Shown piece by piece: positions 1 to 6,457 of a stretch of DNA of 19,176 nt. The position numbers and the translations under genes are program-made. Each line of letters begins with the position of its first letter. Within the stretch, counting starts at the first letter, position 1. Source of the stretch: Clostridiales bacterium UBA6981 (GTDB taxonomy: Bacteria > Bacillota > Clostridia > Oscillospirales > Oscillospiraceae); assembly GCA_002450075.1 (NCBI GenBank), contig DJYJ01000061.1, forward strand, positions 1 to 19,176. Direction: 5' to 3'. The notes under the pieces are model-generated. The model was given only the letters and a program-made list of their open reading frames with translations. It was not told where the DNA came from and searched no databases.

Positions 1-182
1 AAAATGGCTACAAGTAAGTTTTTACCCTCACTCGTCCATTTCGTGCGCGGCTTTGCGGCATGGGCGTTCCTTGTCCCGCTGTTCTTAGCTTATCCGCTAT
101 AAATGGGACACGGAACCGTCCCCTGTCCCATTTCTTGAATCAGATCGTTGTTTCAGGGCCATATTGATTAGGAGGCTGTATA
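1..182. other. Intergenic or gene-end stretch with one palindromic repeat
   Basis: I see no supportable gene here. A 32-codon open frame starts with ATG at 4 and stops at 100-102, with a hydrophobic translation, but it is too short and resembles nothing I recognise. It could be the end of a gene that begins outside the window. The stretch also holds the REP-like palindrome at 101-133 and the AGGAGG ribosome binding site (170-175) of the next gene. Confidence 0.4.
101..133 (+). repeat. REP-like palindromic repeat, copy 1
   Basis: The arms AAATGGGACA (101-110) and TGTCCCATTT (124-133) are perfectly complementary and enclose a 13-base centre, CGGAACCGTCCCC. The core at 104-130 matches the reverse complement of 458-484 at 23 of 27 positions, so two inverted copies bracket the small gene at 183-503. 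Palindromes of this general sequence are, to my recollection, common dispersed repeats in Clostridia and may be moved by REP-associated (RAYT, IS200-like) transposases. No such transposase is present in this window, so the link is inference. Confidence 0.7.
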
Positions 183-503
183 GTGAGAATAGAATATGAA
201 AATGATACGGATCTTGCAGAGTTCGAAGCAATAAACAAGGGGTACCGTAACGATATTATCGTTAATATCAAAGGAAGCAGATTCAGAATATATGCGACGA
301 CAATGAGAAGGTTGGAACAAGACTTTGAGACCGAAATAAAAGAGTATGGCTTTTATGAAGTCGAACCAAACATCGTAATTGTTGAGTCAGCTACTAAAGA
401 ATCAATAGAAAGCACAATAGAATACTTGTTTAAATGTAAATACTTTGAAAAACTACATGAGACAGGGGTCGGTTCCCCGTCCCACGAAGAAAACGACAAT
501 TAA
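183..503 (+). CDS. Small hypothetical protein, AT-rich orphan
   Basis: This encodes a 106-residue acidic soluble protein that I do not recognise. The GTG start at 183 is chosen because a perfect AGGAGG lies 7 nt upstream (170-175). There is no signal peptide or membrane segment. Predicted character is mixed alpha/beta, with a charged N-terminus rich in D/E and a helix-like segment near residues 70-90. The last residues (about ETGVGSPSHEENDN) are encoded by the second copy of a palindromic repeat at 458-484, so the original C-terminus may have been replaced or extended by repeat insertion. Base composition is clearly AT-richer than the neighbouring genes, consistent with horizontal acquisition. 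A strong terminator follows at 561-594. The ribosome binding site and uninterrupted frame support a real gene; no function can be assigned. Confidence 0.6.
   Translation: MRIEYENDTDLAEFEAINKGYRNDIIVNIKGSRFRIYATTMRRLEQDFETEIKEYGFYEVEPNIVIVESATKESIESTIEYLFKCKYFEKLHETGVGSPSHEENDN
458..484 (-). repeat. REP-like palindromic repeat, copy 2 (inside the gene end)
   Basis: Read on the minus strand, this 27-base segment matches 104-130 at 23 of 27 positions. It contains the internal dyad GGGG/CCCC (465-468 with 475-478). It lies in frame within the 3' end of the hypothetical gene and contributes the GVGSPSH-type residues. The inverted orientation relative to copy 1 resembles paired REP elements. Confidence 0.65.
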
Positions 504-560
504 ATCACACAGTCACGGCGAGAGGAGCTGATCACTCCCCCACTGTGCGCAACAAGACAA

Positions 561-594
561 GCCGCCCGGCGGGAATTCCCGCCGGGCGGCTTTT
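561..594. terminator. Rho-independent terminator, probably bidirectional
   Basis: A perfect 30-base GC-rich palindrome (GCCGCCCGGCGGGAA at 561-575 with its complement at 576-590) is followed by TTTT at 591-594. It ends the plus-strand hypothetical gene (stop at 503). It can also serve the minus-strand Hsp20 gene (stop at 637), because the minus-strand continuation TTGTCTTGTT is also T-rich. The two genes converge on it. Confidence 0.85.
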
Positions 595-636
595 GTATAT
601 GGGGGATGTTGAAAAGAGGGATTACAGGATGATCTC

Positions 637-1080
637 TTACTTGATCTCCAGCTTGCGGCTGGCGGGGATCTCGGCGGCCTTCTTCGGCAGGTTCAGCGTC
701 AGAACGCCGTTTTCATAGGTGGCCTCGATGCCGTCGACATTGATGCCGGAGACGTCGAAGCTGCGGGTGTAAGAGCCGTAGAAGCGCTCGCGCTTGATAA
801 AGTTCTTCTTCTCGTCCTCTTCCTTCTTCTCGCTCTTGTGCTCGGCCGTGACGGTCAGGCAGTCGTTCTCGACGTTGAGCTGGATGTCTTCCTTGTTAAA
901 GCCGGGAAGCTCAGCCTCCAGCTTGTAGGCGTCGCCGGTGTCGACCACGTCGGTGCGGAAGGCGGAAACCATGCTGCTGTTGTTGCCGAAGAAGCTGCGT
1001 TCGAGCTCGTCGAACTCACGGAACGGATCCATAGCGGCAAGATGACGAATATGACGATCAAACGGAATGATTTCAAACAT
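637..1080 (-). CDS. Small heat-shock protein, Hsp20/alpha-crystallin family
   Basis: This encodes a 147-residue ATP-independent cytoplasmic chaperone that binds unfolding proteins and holds them for refolding by DnaK/GroEL. The alpha-crystallin domain spans about residues 43-133, with ELPGF at 57-61 and the family hallmark ENGVLTL at 123-129, followed by LPK. The C-terminal tail ends in the L-x-I motif (LEI, 144-146) used in oligomer assembly. The N-terminal arm (1-42) is rich in F and M, as is usual. The length is typical (140-160). The start codon has AGGAGG about 8 nt upstream on the minus strand. The gene is monocistronic: a terminator lies downstream (561-594), and a CIRCE operator 124-150 nt upstream indicates HrcA repression under non-stress conditions. 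Confidence 0.95.
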   Translation of the reverse strand: MFEIIPFDRHIRHLAAMDPFREFDELERSFFGNNSSMVSAFRTDVVDTGDAYKLEAELPGFNKEDIQLNVENDCLTVTAEHKSEKKEEDEKKNFIKRERFYGSYTRSFDVSGINVDGIEATYENGVLTLNLPKKAAEIPASRKLEIK

Positions 1081-1142
1081 GATGAATACCTCCTATTGTT
1101 TTTCATTCTCGAGAGGCTTTTCATGTCTCTCGCTTCTTTGTG

Positions 1143-1171
1143 TATATAAAATACCAAACATTTTTGAACAA
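1143..1171 (-). promoter_or_regulatory. Candidate hsp20 promoter
   Basis: On the minus strand, TTGTTC (1171-1166) and TATATA (1148-1143) are separated by exactly 17 bases. Both hexamers are only partial matches to the sigma-A consensus. It lies 32 bp downstream of the CIRCE operator and about 60 nt before the start codon. TTAACA with a longer spacer, closer to CIRCE, is an alternative, so the exact promoter is uncertain. Confidence 0.35.
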
Positions 1172-1203
1172 ATATCCTCTATTTTATGAACAAACTGTTA
1201 ACG

Positions 1204-1230
1204 TTGGCACTCTCCTGATTTGAGTGCTAA
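1204..1230 (-). promoter_or_regulatory. CIRCE operator (HrcA binding site)
   Basis: TTGGCACTC-N9-GAGTGCTAA matches the canonical CIRCE inverted repeat TTAGCACTC-N9-GAGTGCTAA at 17 of 18 arm positions, with the correct 9-base spacer. The only gene it can serve is hsp20, because the other side is the terminator of the upstream same-strand gene. CIRCE is the established target of the HrcA repressor, most often at groESL and hrcA-dnaK operons. Confidence 0.92.
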
Positions 1231-1242
1231 AACCGAACAATG

Positions 1243-1278
1243 AAATAACCGCAGGCGGTCATCCTGCGGTTATTTTTT
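1243..1278 (-). terminator. Rho-independent terminator of the M20 amidohydrolase gene
   Basis: The 13-bp arms AAATAACCGCAGG (1243-1255) and CCTGCGGTTATTT (1263-1275) are perfectly complementary around a 7-base loop. T-runs occur on both sides when each strand is read, strongest on the plus strand (TTTTTT, 1273-1278), so it may work both ways. It separates the amidohydrolase gene (stop at 1307) from the hsp20 control region. Confidence 0.8.
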
Positions 1279-1306
1279 GCAAAAGATATGGCATTATGCG
1301 GTAAAC

Positions 1307-2746
1307 TTACAGCGCAATCGGGACGGCGCCGTCCTCGATCGGGCAAACATAGCCGGAAGCGGCCTTTTCGGCAAACTCCGCTTTGGCTTTACCGAGGAGC
1401 GCCGCGTCCTCAAGAAGGTCGATTGCCGCGCCGGCGAGCGACTTGGCGGCATAGAGCATTGCCTTGTGCGCCATGCTGCTCTTGCCGCAGGCCACGACCT
1501 GCCAGCTGTGGCCCGGGATGCCGGAGGGCCAGGTGGCCGTGTTGATCTGCGCCGTGGGCGTGAGCCAGCTCACGTCCCCCACGTCGGTGCTGCCCGGCGT
1601 GAAGAGCGTGCCGTGGTAGAGCGGCGCGAGGAAATCGTTGATCGGCCTGGTGCCGTTTTCGCTCCACTCCCTTACCTTGGCCGCGATCGCCGCGTCGGCG
1701 CGCGCCCCGACGCCGGGAAGGCCTTTCTCGGGCGGAAAACTCTTTTTCAGTTCCGCGGCGAAGGCTTTTTCCTCTTTGCTGTATGTGGGCACGCCGATCT
1801 CGGCCATGTTGCGGTAGAGCACGTCCTCCAGCGTAAAGTTCGGCAGCAGCTCGGCCGTGCCGTCGATGAACACGCGCTTGAAGCTCGTCCCCGTCATCAG
1901 CGCGGCGCCCCTCGCGATGTCGTCCACGCGCTTTTGCAGCGCGACGGAATCCGCCACCTTGTTGGCGCGCACCATGTACAGGACGGAGGCCTTGGCCTGC
2001 ACGACGTTGGGCGAGACGCCGCCCGCGTCCGTGATCGCATAGTGGATGCGGCAGTCGTCGGTCATGTGCTCACGCAGGAACTGGACGCCGATGTTCATCA
2101 GCTCCACCGCGTCAAGCGCGCTGCGGCCGTTGTGTGGATCGCCCGCCGCGTGCGCCGCCACGCCGGAGAAGTTGTAGAGCACCTGGATGCAGGAATTGTT
2201 CGTCCCGGTCTCGACCTGGTTGACGTCGCCGGGGTGCCAGCTCAGCGCGGCGTCAAGCTGCTTCCACAGCCCCTCGCGCGCCATATAGGCCTTGCCGCTG
2301 CCGCCCTCCTCGCCGGGGCAGCCGTAAAAGATCACGGTGCCGCTCTTTCCCGTCTGCTCGAGATAGTGCTTGACGGCCGCAGCCGCGGCAAGCGAGCCCG
2401 CGCCGAGCAGATTGTGCCCGCAGCCGTGCCCCGCGCCGCCGGAGACGAGCGCGTCCGGCTCGGTCTTCCCCGCCGCCTGAGACAAAGAGGAGAGCGCGTC
2501 GAATTCGCCCAGGATGCCGATCACGGGCGCGCCGTGACCATAGCTTCCGCAAAAGGCCGTTTCGATCCCGCAGAGCCCTTTTGTCACCGCAAAGCCCAGC
2601 TTCTCGAGCTCCTTACAGTAGAGCGCGGCGGACTTGAATTCCTTTAAGGACAGCTCCGGGTTTTCCCAGATCTCATCCGCGATCTTTTTATATACCGCCG
2701 CCGTCTCGTCGATGAAAGCGAGCGCGGACGCCTTCTTCTCGTTCAT
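1307..2746 (-). CDS. M20 family metallo-amidohydrolase, AbgB-like
   Basis: This encodes a 479-residue cytoplasmic zinc/manganese-dependent amidohydrolase. The length and sequence style match AbgB (p-aminobenzoyl-glutamate hydrolase subunit B) and related enzymes that cleave N-acyl amino acids. Visible M20 features are GEFDAL near 80-85, GHGCGHN at 106-112, PGEEGGSGK at 144-152 with the catalytic/metal glutamates, HP at 171-172, and a C-terminal histidine in IPGHSW. An inserted dimerisation domain follows the HP motif. There is no signal peptide. AGAGGTGG precedes the ATG. The gene is 68 nt downstream of the amino-acid ABC ATPase in the same direction but behind a terminator-like hairpin. The neighbouring transporter suggests it may process an imported amino-acid conjugate; the substrate is unknown. 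In E. coli AbgB works with AbgA, and no AbgA partner is present here. Confidence 0.9.
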   Translation of the reverse strand: MNEKKASALAFIDETAAVYKKIADEIWENPELSLKEFKSAALYCKELEKLGFAVTKGLCGIETAFCGSYGHGAPVIGILGEFDALSSLSQAAGKTEPDALVSGGAGHGCGHNLLGAGSLAAAAAVKHYLEQTGKSGTVIFYGCPGEEGGSGKAYMAREGLWKQLDAALSWHPGDVNQVETGTNNSCIQVLYNFSGVAAHAAGDPHNGRSALDAVELMNIGVQFLREHMTDDCRIHYAITDAGGVSPNVVQAKASVLYMVRANKVADSVALQKRVDDIARGAALMTGTSFKRVFIDGTAELLPNFTLEDVLYRNMAEIGVPTYSKEEKAFAAELKKSFPPEKGLPGVGARADAAIAAKVREWSENGTRPINDFLAPLYHGTLFTPGSTDVGDVSWLTPTAQINTATWPSGIPGHSWQVVACGKSSMAHKAMLYAAKSLAGAAIDLLEDAALLGKAKAEFAEKAASGYVCPIEDGAVPIAL

Positions 2747-2763
2747 AAAGCCACCTCTTAAGC

Positions 2764-2793
2764 AAAAGCGGAAACTATCGAAATAGTTCCCGC
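2764..2793 (-). terminator. Terminator-like hairpin between the ABC operon and the amidohydrolase
   Basis: Read as minus-strand RNA, GCGGGAACTAT (2793-2783) pairs with ATAGTTTCCGC (2778-2768) over 11 bp, including one G-U, around a TTCG loop. A TTTT tail (2767-2764) follows. It ends the amino-acid ABC operon (last stop at 2815), but the tail is only 17 nt before the amidohydrolase start codon. It could therefore act as a partial terminator or attenuator rather than a full stop. Confidence 0.75.
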
Positions 2794-2814
2794 CCTCGCC
2801 TCTTTTTCATTTTC

Positions 2815-3777
2815 TTAATACAGAACTTTACTCAAAAATTCTTTGCAGCGCGGGTTTTTCGGATGGTTGAACACCTCGTCGGGCGTGCCCTCCTCGGCGA
2901 TCACGCCGTCGTGCATGAAAATGACCCGGTCGGCCACTTCCTTGGCAAAGCCCATCTCATGCGTGACGATGACGGAGGTCATGCCGTCCTTGACCAGGTC
3001 GCGGATCAGGTCGAGCACCTCGCCCACCATCTCCGGGTCAAGCGCGGAGGTCGGCTCGTCAAAGAGCATGACGTCAGGCTCCATGGCCAGCGCGCGCACG
3101 ATCGCGACACGCTGCTTCTGCCCGCCGGAGAGCGTTGACGGGTAAACGTTCGCCTTGTCCTGCAGCCCAATGCGGGTGAGGAGCTTCATGGCCTTTTCAT
3201 TGGCCTCCCGCACAACATCGTCCGGCGTTTTCCCGGACGCCTCGCCGCGCTTCTTCGCGTCCTTTAAACGCTGCTTGCCGATCTTGATCGGGGCGAGCGT
3301 GATATTCTCCAGCACCGTCTTGTTGTTGAAGAGGTTGAAGTTCTGGAAGACCATGCCCATCTTCTGGCGGCCGAGGTTGATGTCGATCCCGTTTTCGTCA
3401 TAGATCTTTTTCAGCAGCGCCGCGTACGCGGGGCCCTCTGTCTTAGGATGCTTTTCCTTCAGCAGGTCCTCGTCCTTGATTTTACGGATCGCCTCGTCGT
3501 CGGAAAGGCCGCTTGCGATCAGCTTTTGATAGGTTTTGGAGGCGCGGATCACGTCAAAGTGCAGATAGGGGTCGGGCGGCGTCATCAGCCTGCCCTCCAT
3601 CCACACCTCGCCGAAGGTCGGCTCCTCGAGCAGGTTCATGCAGCGCAGCAGCGTCGATTTACCCGAGCCGGACACGCCGATGATCACAATGACCTCGCCC
3701 TTTTCCACGTGGGTGGAGACGCCCTTGAGCACATGAAGGTCGCCGAAGTTCTTGTAGATATTTTTGATATCAAGCAT
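2815..3777 (-). CDS. Polar amino-acid ABC transporter ATP-binding protein with insertion
   Basis: This is the ATPase subunit of an amino-acid importer of the GlnQ/HisP class. All ABC motifs are present: Walker A GVSGSGKS (34-41), Q-loop Q145, signature LSGGQ (216-220), Walker B VMLFDEP (236-242, catalytic E241) and switch H273. At 320 residues it is about 70 longer than the usual 240-255. The excess lies mainly between the end of the Walker A helix region and the Q-loop (about residues 65-133), where a charged, mostly helical segment is inserted. A smaller Lys/Glu-rich expansion sits at about 165-190. Codon use in the insert looks like the rest of the gene. The start overlaps the upstream permease stop by 8 nt, indicating translational coupling, with GAAGG just before the ATG. 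The amino-acid specificity cannot be read from the sequence. Confidence 0.93.
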   Translation of the reverse strand: MLDIKNIYKNFGDLHVLKGVSTHVEKGEVIVIIGVSGSGKSTLLRCMNLLEEPTFGEVWMEGRLMTPPDPYLHFDVIRASKTYQKLIASGLSDDEAIRKIKDEDLLKEKHPKTEGPAYAALLKKIYDENGIDINLGRQKMGMVFQNFNLFNNKTVLENITLAPIKIGKQRLKDAKKRGEASGKTPDDVVREANEKAMKLLTRIGLQDKANVYPSTLSGGQKQRVAIVRALAMEPDVMLFDEPTSALDPEMVGEVLDLIRDLVKDGMTSVIVTHEMGFAKEVADRVIFMHDGVIAEEGTPDEVFNHPKNPRCKEFLSKVLY

Positions 3778-4447
3778 GCGCCTTCATCCGCCTTTCAAAC
3801 ACTTTGAGGATCTTCGAGAGGATATAGGTCAGTGCGAAGTACAGCACGCCGACGATCGCGAGACATTCCATCGTCAGATAGGTATAGCCCTTGACCTTGA
3901 GATACGCCGTCATCAGCTCGCCGACAAAGAAGGTCGAGGCCAGCGAGGTCTCTTTGACGACCATGATGAACTCGTTGCCGAGCGCGGGAAGGATGTTTTT
4001 CACCGCCTGCGGCAGGATGATGGAGAGCATCGCCGTGGTGTGGGTAAGACCCAGGGAGCGCGCCGCCTCCATCTGGCCGACGTCCACGGCCTCGATGCCG
4101 GAACGGATGATCTCGGAGACATAGGCGCTGGAGTTGATGATCAGCACGATCGACACGGAATAGATGTACGGCAGGGACGAGAGCTTCGGGATGATCATCG
4201 GGAATACGAACACGCCGATGTAGAGCTGCAGCAGGACAGGCGTCCCCCGGACGACCTCGACCAGGATCGCGGCAAGTGCTTTTAAGATCTTGAGTTTTGA
4301 GCGCTTGGCAAGCGCCAGCAGTGAGCCGAAGAAGGCGCCGCCGGCCACCGCGATGACGGACAGCAGCAGCGTATAGCCGATGCCCTGGATCAGAAAGACC
4401 TGCCAGTATTTCGCCAGGATGTTGGCGATGTTCGTAAGAAATGTCAT
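3770..4447 (-). CDS. Polar amino-acid ABC transporter permease
   Basis: This encodes a 225-residue inner-membrane permease of the HisM/GlnP (His/Glu/Gln/Arg/opine) family. About five hydrophobic segments are visible: around residues 20-42, 55-65, 70-90, 95-108 and 195-215. The EAA-type cytoplasmic loop that contacts the ATPase lies near residues 119-145 (EAVDVGQMEAARSLGLT, then LPQAVKNILPALGNEF). A single permease gene suggests a homodimeric channel. The ribosome binding site AAGGGAG lies 8 nt before the ATG. The gene follows the binding-protein gene by 39 nt and overlaps the ATPase gene by 8 nt. The length is normal for the family. Confidence 0.95.
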   Translation of the reverse strand: MTFLTNIANILAKYWQVFLIQGIGYTLLLSVIAVAGGAFFGSLLALAKRSKLKILKALAAILVEVVRGTPVLLQLYIGVFVFPMIIPKLSSLPYIYSVSIVLIINSSAYVSEIIRSGIEAVDVGQMEAARSLGLTHTTAMLSIILPQAVKNILPALGNEFIMVVKETSLASTFFVGELMTAYLKVKGYTYLTMECLAIVGVLYFALTYILSKILKVFERRMKAHA

Positions 4448-4486
4448 GGACGGAAGCTCCCTTGTGTGATGTGGCTGTGGGAAATA

Positions 4487-5422
4487 TTACTCGGTGATCT
4501 TGTTGCCCTCGTCGTCAAAGCCCAGCTCGTCGAGCGTGGAGACGCCGGCGTAGACCTTGCAGGCGTCGTACCAGCCGGAGTAGTAGTCGTTCTCAAGCGC
4601 CTTGGCCAAAGCGGTGTTGACCTTTTCCAGCAGCTCGGTATTGCCCTTCTGGAGCAGGCAGACGTTGTTTTTATAGATCTCGTCCACCTCGAAATCAAAG
4701 CCGGTGAAGGCGATCGAATCGCTTGCGCTGGCGATGATGGACTCGCCGTTGCCGTGCGCGACAGCCAGGAAGTCGATCTGCTTGGCCTTGAGCGCCTCGA
4801 CAGCGGTGCCGAGATCACTGAAGACGTTGCTGATGTCAACGTCCATCTCCCCAAAGGTCTCCTCGACCAGCACCTGCTGGAGCGAGGCGCCCTGATAGCC
4901 GATCTTGGCGCCGACAAAGTCCTCGGGCTTGGTGAACTTGCCTTCGTTCTCCTTCAGGCAGATGATGGACTGCTCGGTCTCGTTGTCGCCGGCAACATAC
5001 CAGTCGGAAAGCTCATAGTTCTGCGAACGCTCATAGGTCCAGGAGAAGCCGGAGATCGCAATATCAACGTTGCCGGTCTGTACCGCGGCCTGGCAGGCGT
5101 CAAAGGACATGGGCTTTAAGACAAGGTTCATGTCGAGCTCCTGGGCAAGGTAATTGGCCAGCAGCACGTCAAAGCCGACGATCGCGGCGTCGCCGCTCTT
5201 GGCCACGTCATAGAACTCCATCGGCGCGAAGTCGGGCGACAGGGCGACCGTCAGCGTTCCGTTCGTGCCGTTCGTGCTGAAGCCGGCAAGATACTTGTCG
5301 TACGCGGCGGCGAGATTGGCTTCGCCTTTTGCGGCCGTGCTCGCGCTGCTTCCGCAGGCAGCCAGGCTCAGCAGCATGGCGACACTCAGCAGCATACACA
5401 AAATTTTACTCATCTTTTTCAT
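4487..5422 (-). CDS. Amino-acid ABC transporter substrate-binding lipoprotein
   Basis: This is the extracellular solute-binding component (SBP_bac_3 family) of the importer encoded downstream. From the ATG at 5422 the protein has 311 residues and begins with a lipoprotein signal peptide, MKKMSKILCMLLSVAMLLSL, then the lipobox LAAC with the lipidated cysteine at residue 23. Mature features include the amino-acid-binding style SPDFAPMEFYD, GFDVLLANYLAQEL, and DIAISGFSWTYERSQNYELSDWY, in which the arginine would bind the alpha-carboxylate. An upstream in-frame start at 5488 is unlikely: it would put 22 charged residues before the signal peptide, and GAGGA lies 8 nt before 5422. It is first in its operon, with promoter at 5477-5505. 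The substrate (polar amino acid or cystine-like) is not determined. Confidence 0.94.
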   Translation of the reverse strand: MKKMSKILCMLLSVAMLLSLAACGSSASTAAKGEANLAAAYDKYLAGFSTNGTNGTLTVALSPDFAPMEFYDVAKSGDAAIVGFDVLLANYLAQELDMNLVLKPMSFDACQAAVQTGNVDIAISGFSWTYERSQNYELSDWYVAGDNETEQSIICLKENEGKFTKPEDFVGAKIGYQGASLQQVLVEETFGEMDVDISNVFSDLGTAVEALKAKQIDFLAVAHGNGESIIASASDSIAFTGFDFEVDEIYKNNVCLLQKGNTELLEKVNTALAKALENDYYSGWYDACKVYAGVSTLDELGFDDEGNKITE

Positions 5423-5476
5423 CGCTTTGTTCCTCACTTTCGTCAGATGCCATAAGAATTGTTCTTGACGTTTGTG

Positions 5477-5505
5477 AGAATAGCACAAGCGCAGGGCGAA
5501 GTCAA
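5477..5505 (-). promoter_or_regulatory. Sigma-A promoter of the amino-acid ABC operon
   Basis: On the minus strand, TTGACT (5505-5500) and TATTCT (5482-5477) are spaced by 17 bases, with an extended -10 TGC immediately before TATTCT. About 80 bases of very AT-rich sequence with A-tracts lie upstream (5506-5590) and could act as an UP element. The predicted leader is about 48 nt. I see no riboswitch-like structure in it. Confidence 0.78.
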
Positions 5506-5597
5506 GTAATTTTTGAAATAATATTCTTTTTTTCTTGTTTATATTTATTTTTATTCATTTAATTGTGAATATTCGCTTTTATAACGTTGTTTTATGC

Positions 5598-5638
5598 AAA
5601 TATCCGGGGCAAAGCGGACGCTTTGCCCCGGATATTTT
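5598..5638 (-). terminator. Rho-independent terminator of the metal ABC operon
   Basis: The 19-base arms at 5598-5616 and 5619-5637 (core CCGGGGCAAAGCG) are perfectly complementary around a 2-base centre. T-runs occur at both outer ends. It lies 10 nt after the stop of the metal permease gene and can also insulate the AT-rich promoter region of the amino-acid ABC operon beyond it. Confidence 0.88.
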
Positions 5639-5647
5639 GGTTTGTTT

Positions 5648-6457
5648 TTATTTTCGATTGGCAAAAAGCGAGCAGAAACCGAACGCGATAAGGTCTGCGA
5701 TAACGACGCTCGCGCCGCTTGGCGTTTCGAAAACATAGGACGCCATCATGCCGAAGAGGAAGCACACGACCGAGATCACCGCCGCGCAGATCACGACGCC
5801 GCGGAAGCTGCGGCAGATCTTCATCGCGCCGAGCGCCGGGAAGATGATCAGGCTGGAGATCAGCAGCGCGCCCATCATGCGCATGCCCAGTACGACCGTC
5901 ACCGCCGTCAGCACAGCGAGCAACGTGTTGTAAAGGTCGGCGCGCGTCCCGGTGGCGCGGGCAAAGGTCTCGTCAAAGGTGACAGCAAAGAGCCGCGGAT
6001 ACAGCAGCAGGAACACCGCAAGCACCGCGAGGGAAAGCACAACGCTTAAAACCGTGTCTCCCCGGCTCAGCGAGAGGATACTGCCGAAGAGGTAGCTCGT
6101 CACCTCGGTGTTCATGCCACGCGTGACGGACACGACGACAACGCCGATCGCAAGCGCGCTTGAGGAGATGATCGCGATCGCGGCGTCGCCCTTGACGCGT
6201 CCGTCGCTGCGCAGGCGCAGCAGCAGGATAGCGGCGATCACAACGACGGGCACCGTCACGGCCAGCGGCGCGAGATGAAAGGCCGAGGCGATCGCGAGCG
6301 CACCGAAGCCGACGTGGGAAAGGCCGTCGCCGATCATCGAATAGCGCTTTAACACCAGTGAAACGCCAAGCAGCGCCGCGCACAGGCTGACCAGCACGCC
6401 GACGAGCAGCGCCCGCTGCATAAAATGATAGGAAAACAGGGAAAGAAGTCCGTTCAT
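5648..6457 (-). CDS. znuB: Metal (zinc/manganese) ABC transporter permease, ABC-3 family
   Basis: This encodes a 269-residue inner-membrane permease of the ZnuB/MntB/AdcB family. Multiple hydrophobic segments cover almost the whole protein. Family-typical stretches are YSMIGDGLSHVGFGALAI near residues 39-56, DAAIAIISSSALAIGVV near 91-107 and MMGALLISSLIIFPALGA near 193-210. Its ATG overlaps the ATPase stop by 4 nt (ATGA), so translation is coupled. It is the last gene of the three-gene importer, and a strong terminator follows at once. Zinc is the more likely substrate given the binding protein, but manganese transporters share the family. Confidence 0.93.
   Translation of the reverse strand: MNGLLSLFSYHFMQRALLVGVLVSLCAALLGVSLVLKRYSMIGDGLSHVGFGALAIASAFHLAPLAVTVPVVVIAAILLLRLRSDGRVKGDAAIAIISSSALAIGVVVVSVTRGMNTEVTSYLFGSILSLSRGDTVLSVVLSLAVLAVFLLLYPRLFAVTFDETFARATGTRADLYNTLLAVLTAVTVVLGMRMMGALLISSLIIFPALGAMKICRSFRGVVICAAVISVVCFLFGMMASYVFETPSGASVVIADLIAFGFCSLFANRK

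Noticed and set aside
4..102. A 32-codon frame with hydrophobic translation at the left edge
   Set aside because: It is too short, lies at the window edge and has no visible ribosome binding site. It may be noise or the end of an unseen gene.
1277..2647. A 456-codon plus-strand frame antisense to the amidohydrolase
   Set aside because: There is no family resemblance, it is rich in R, A, H and G, and it starts inside a terminator T-run. The opposite strand encodes a convincing M20 enzyme.
5422..5488. Upstream start at 5488 for the amino-acid binding protein
   Set aside because: It would place a 22-residue charged extension before the lipoprotein signal peptide and overlap the -10 box of the promoter. 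The start at 5422 has a good ribosome binding site.
5423..5597. Riboswitch or T-box upstream of the amino-acid ABC operon
   Set aside because: The predicted leader is only about 48 nt and shows no stable structure. The remaining AT-rich sequence is upstream of the promoter.
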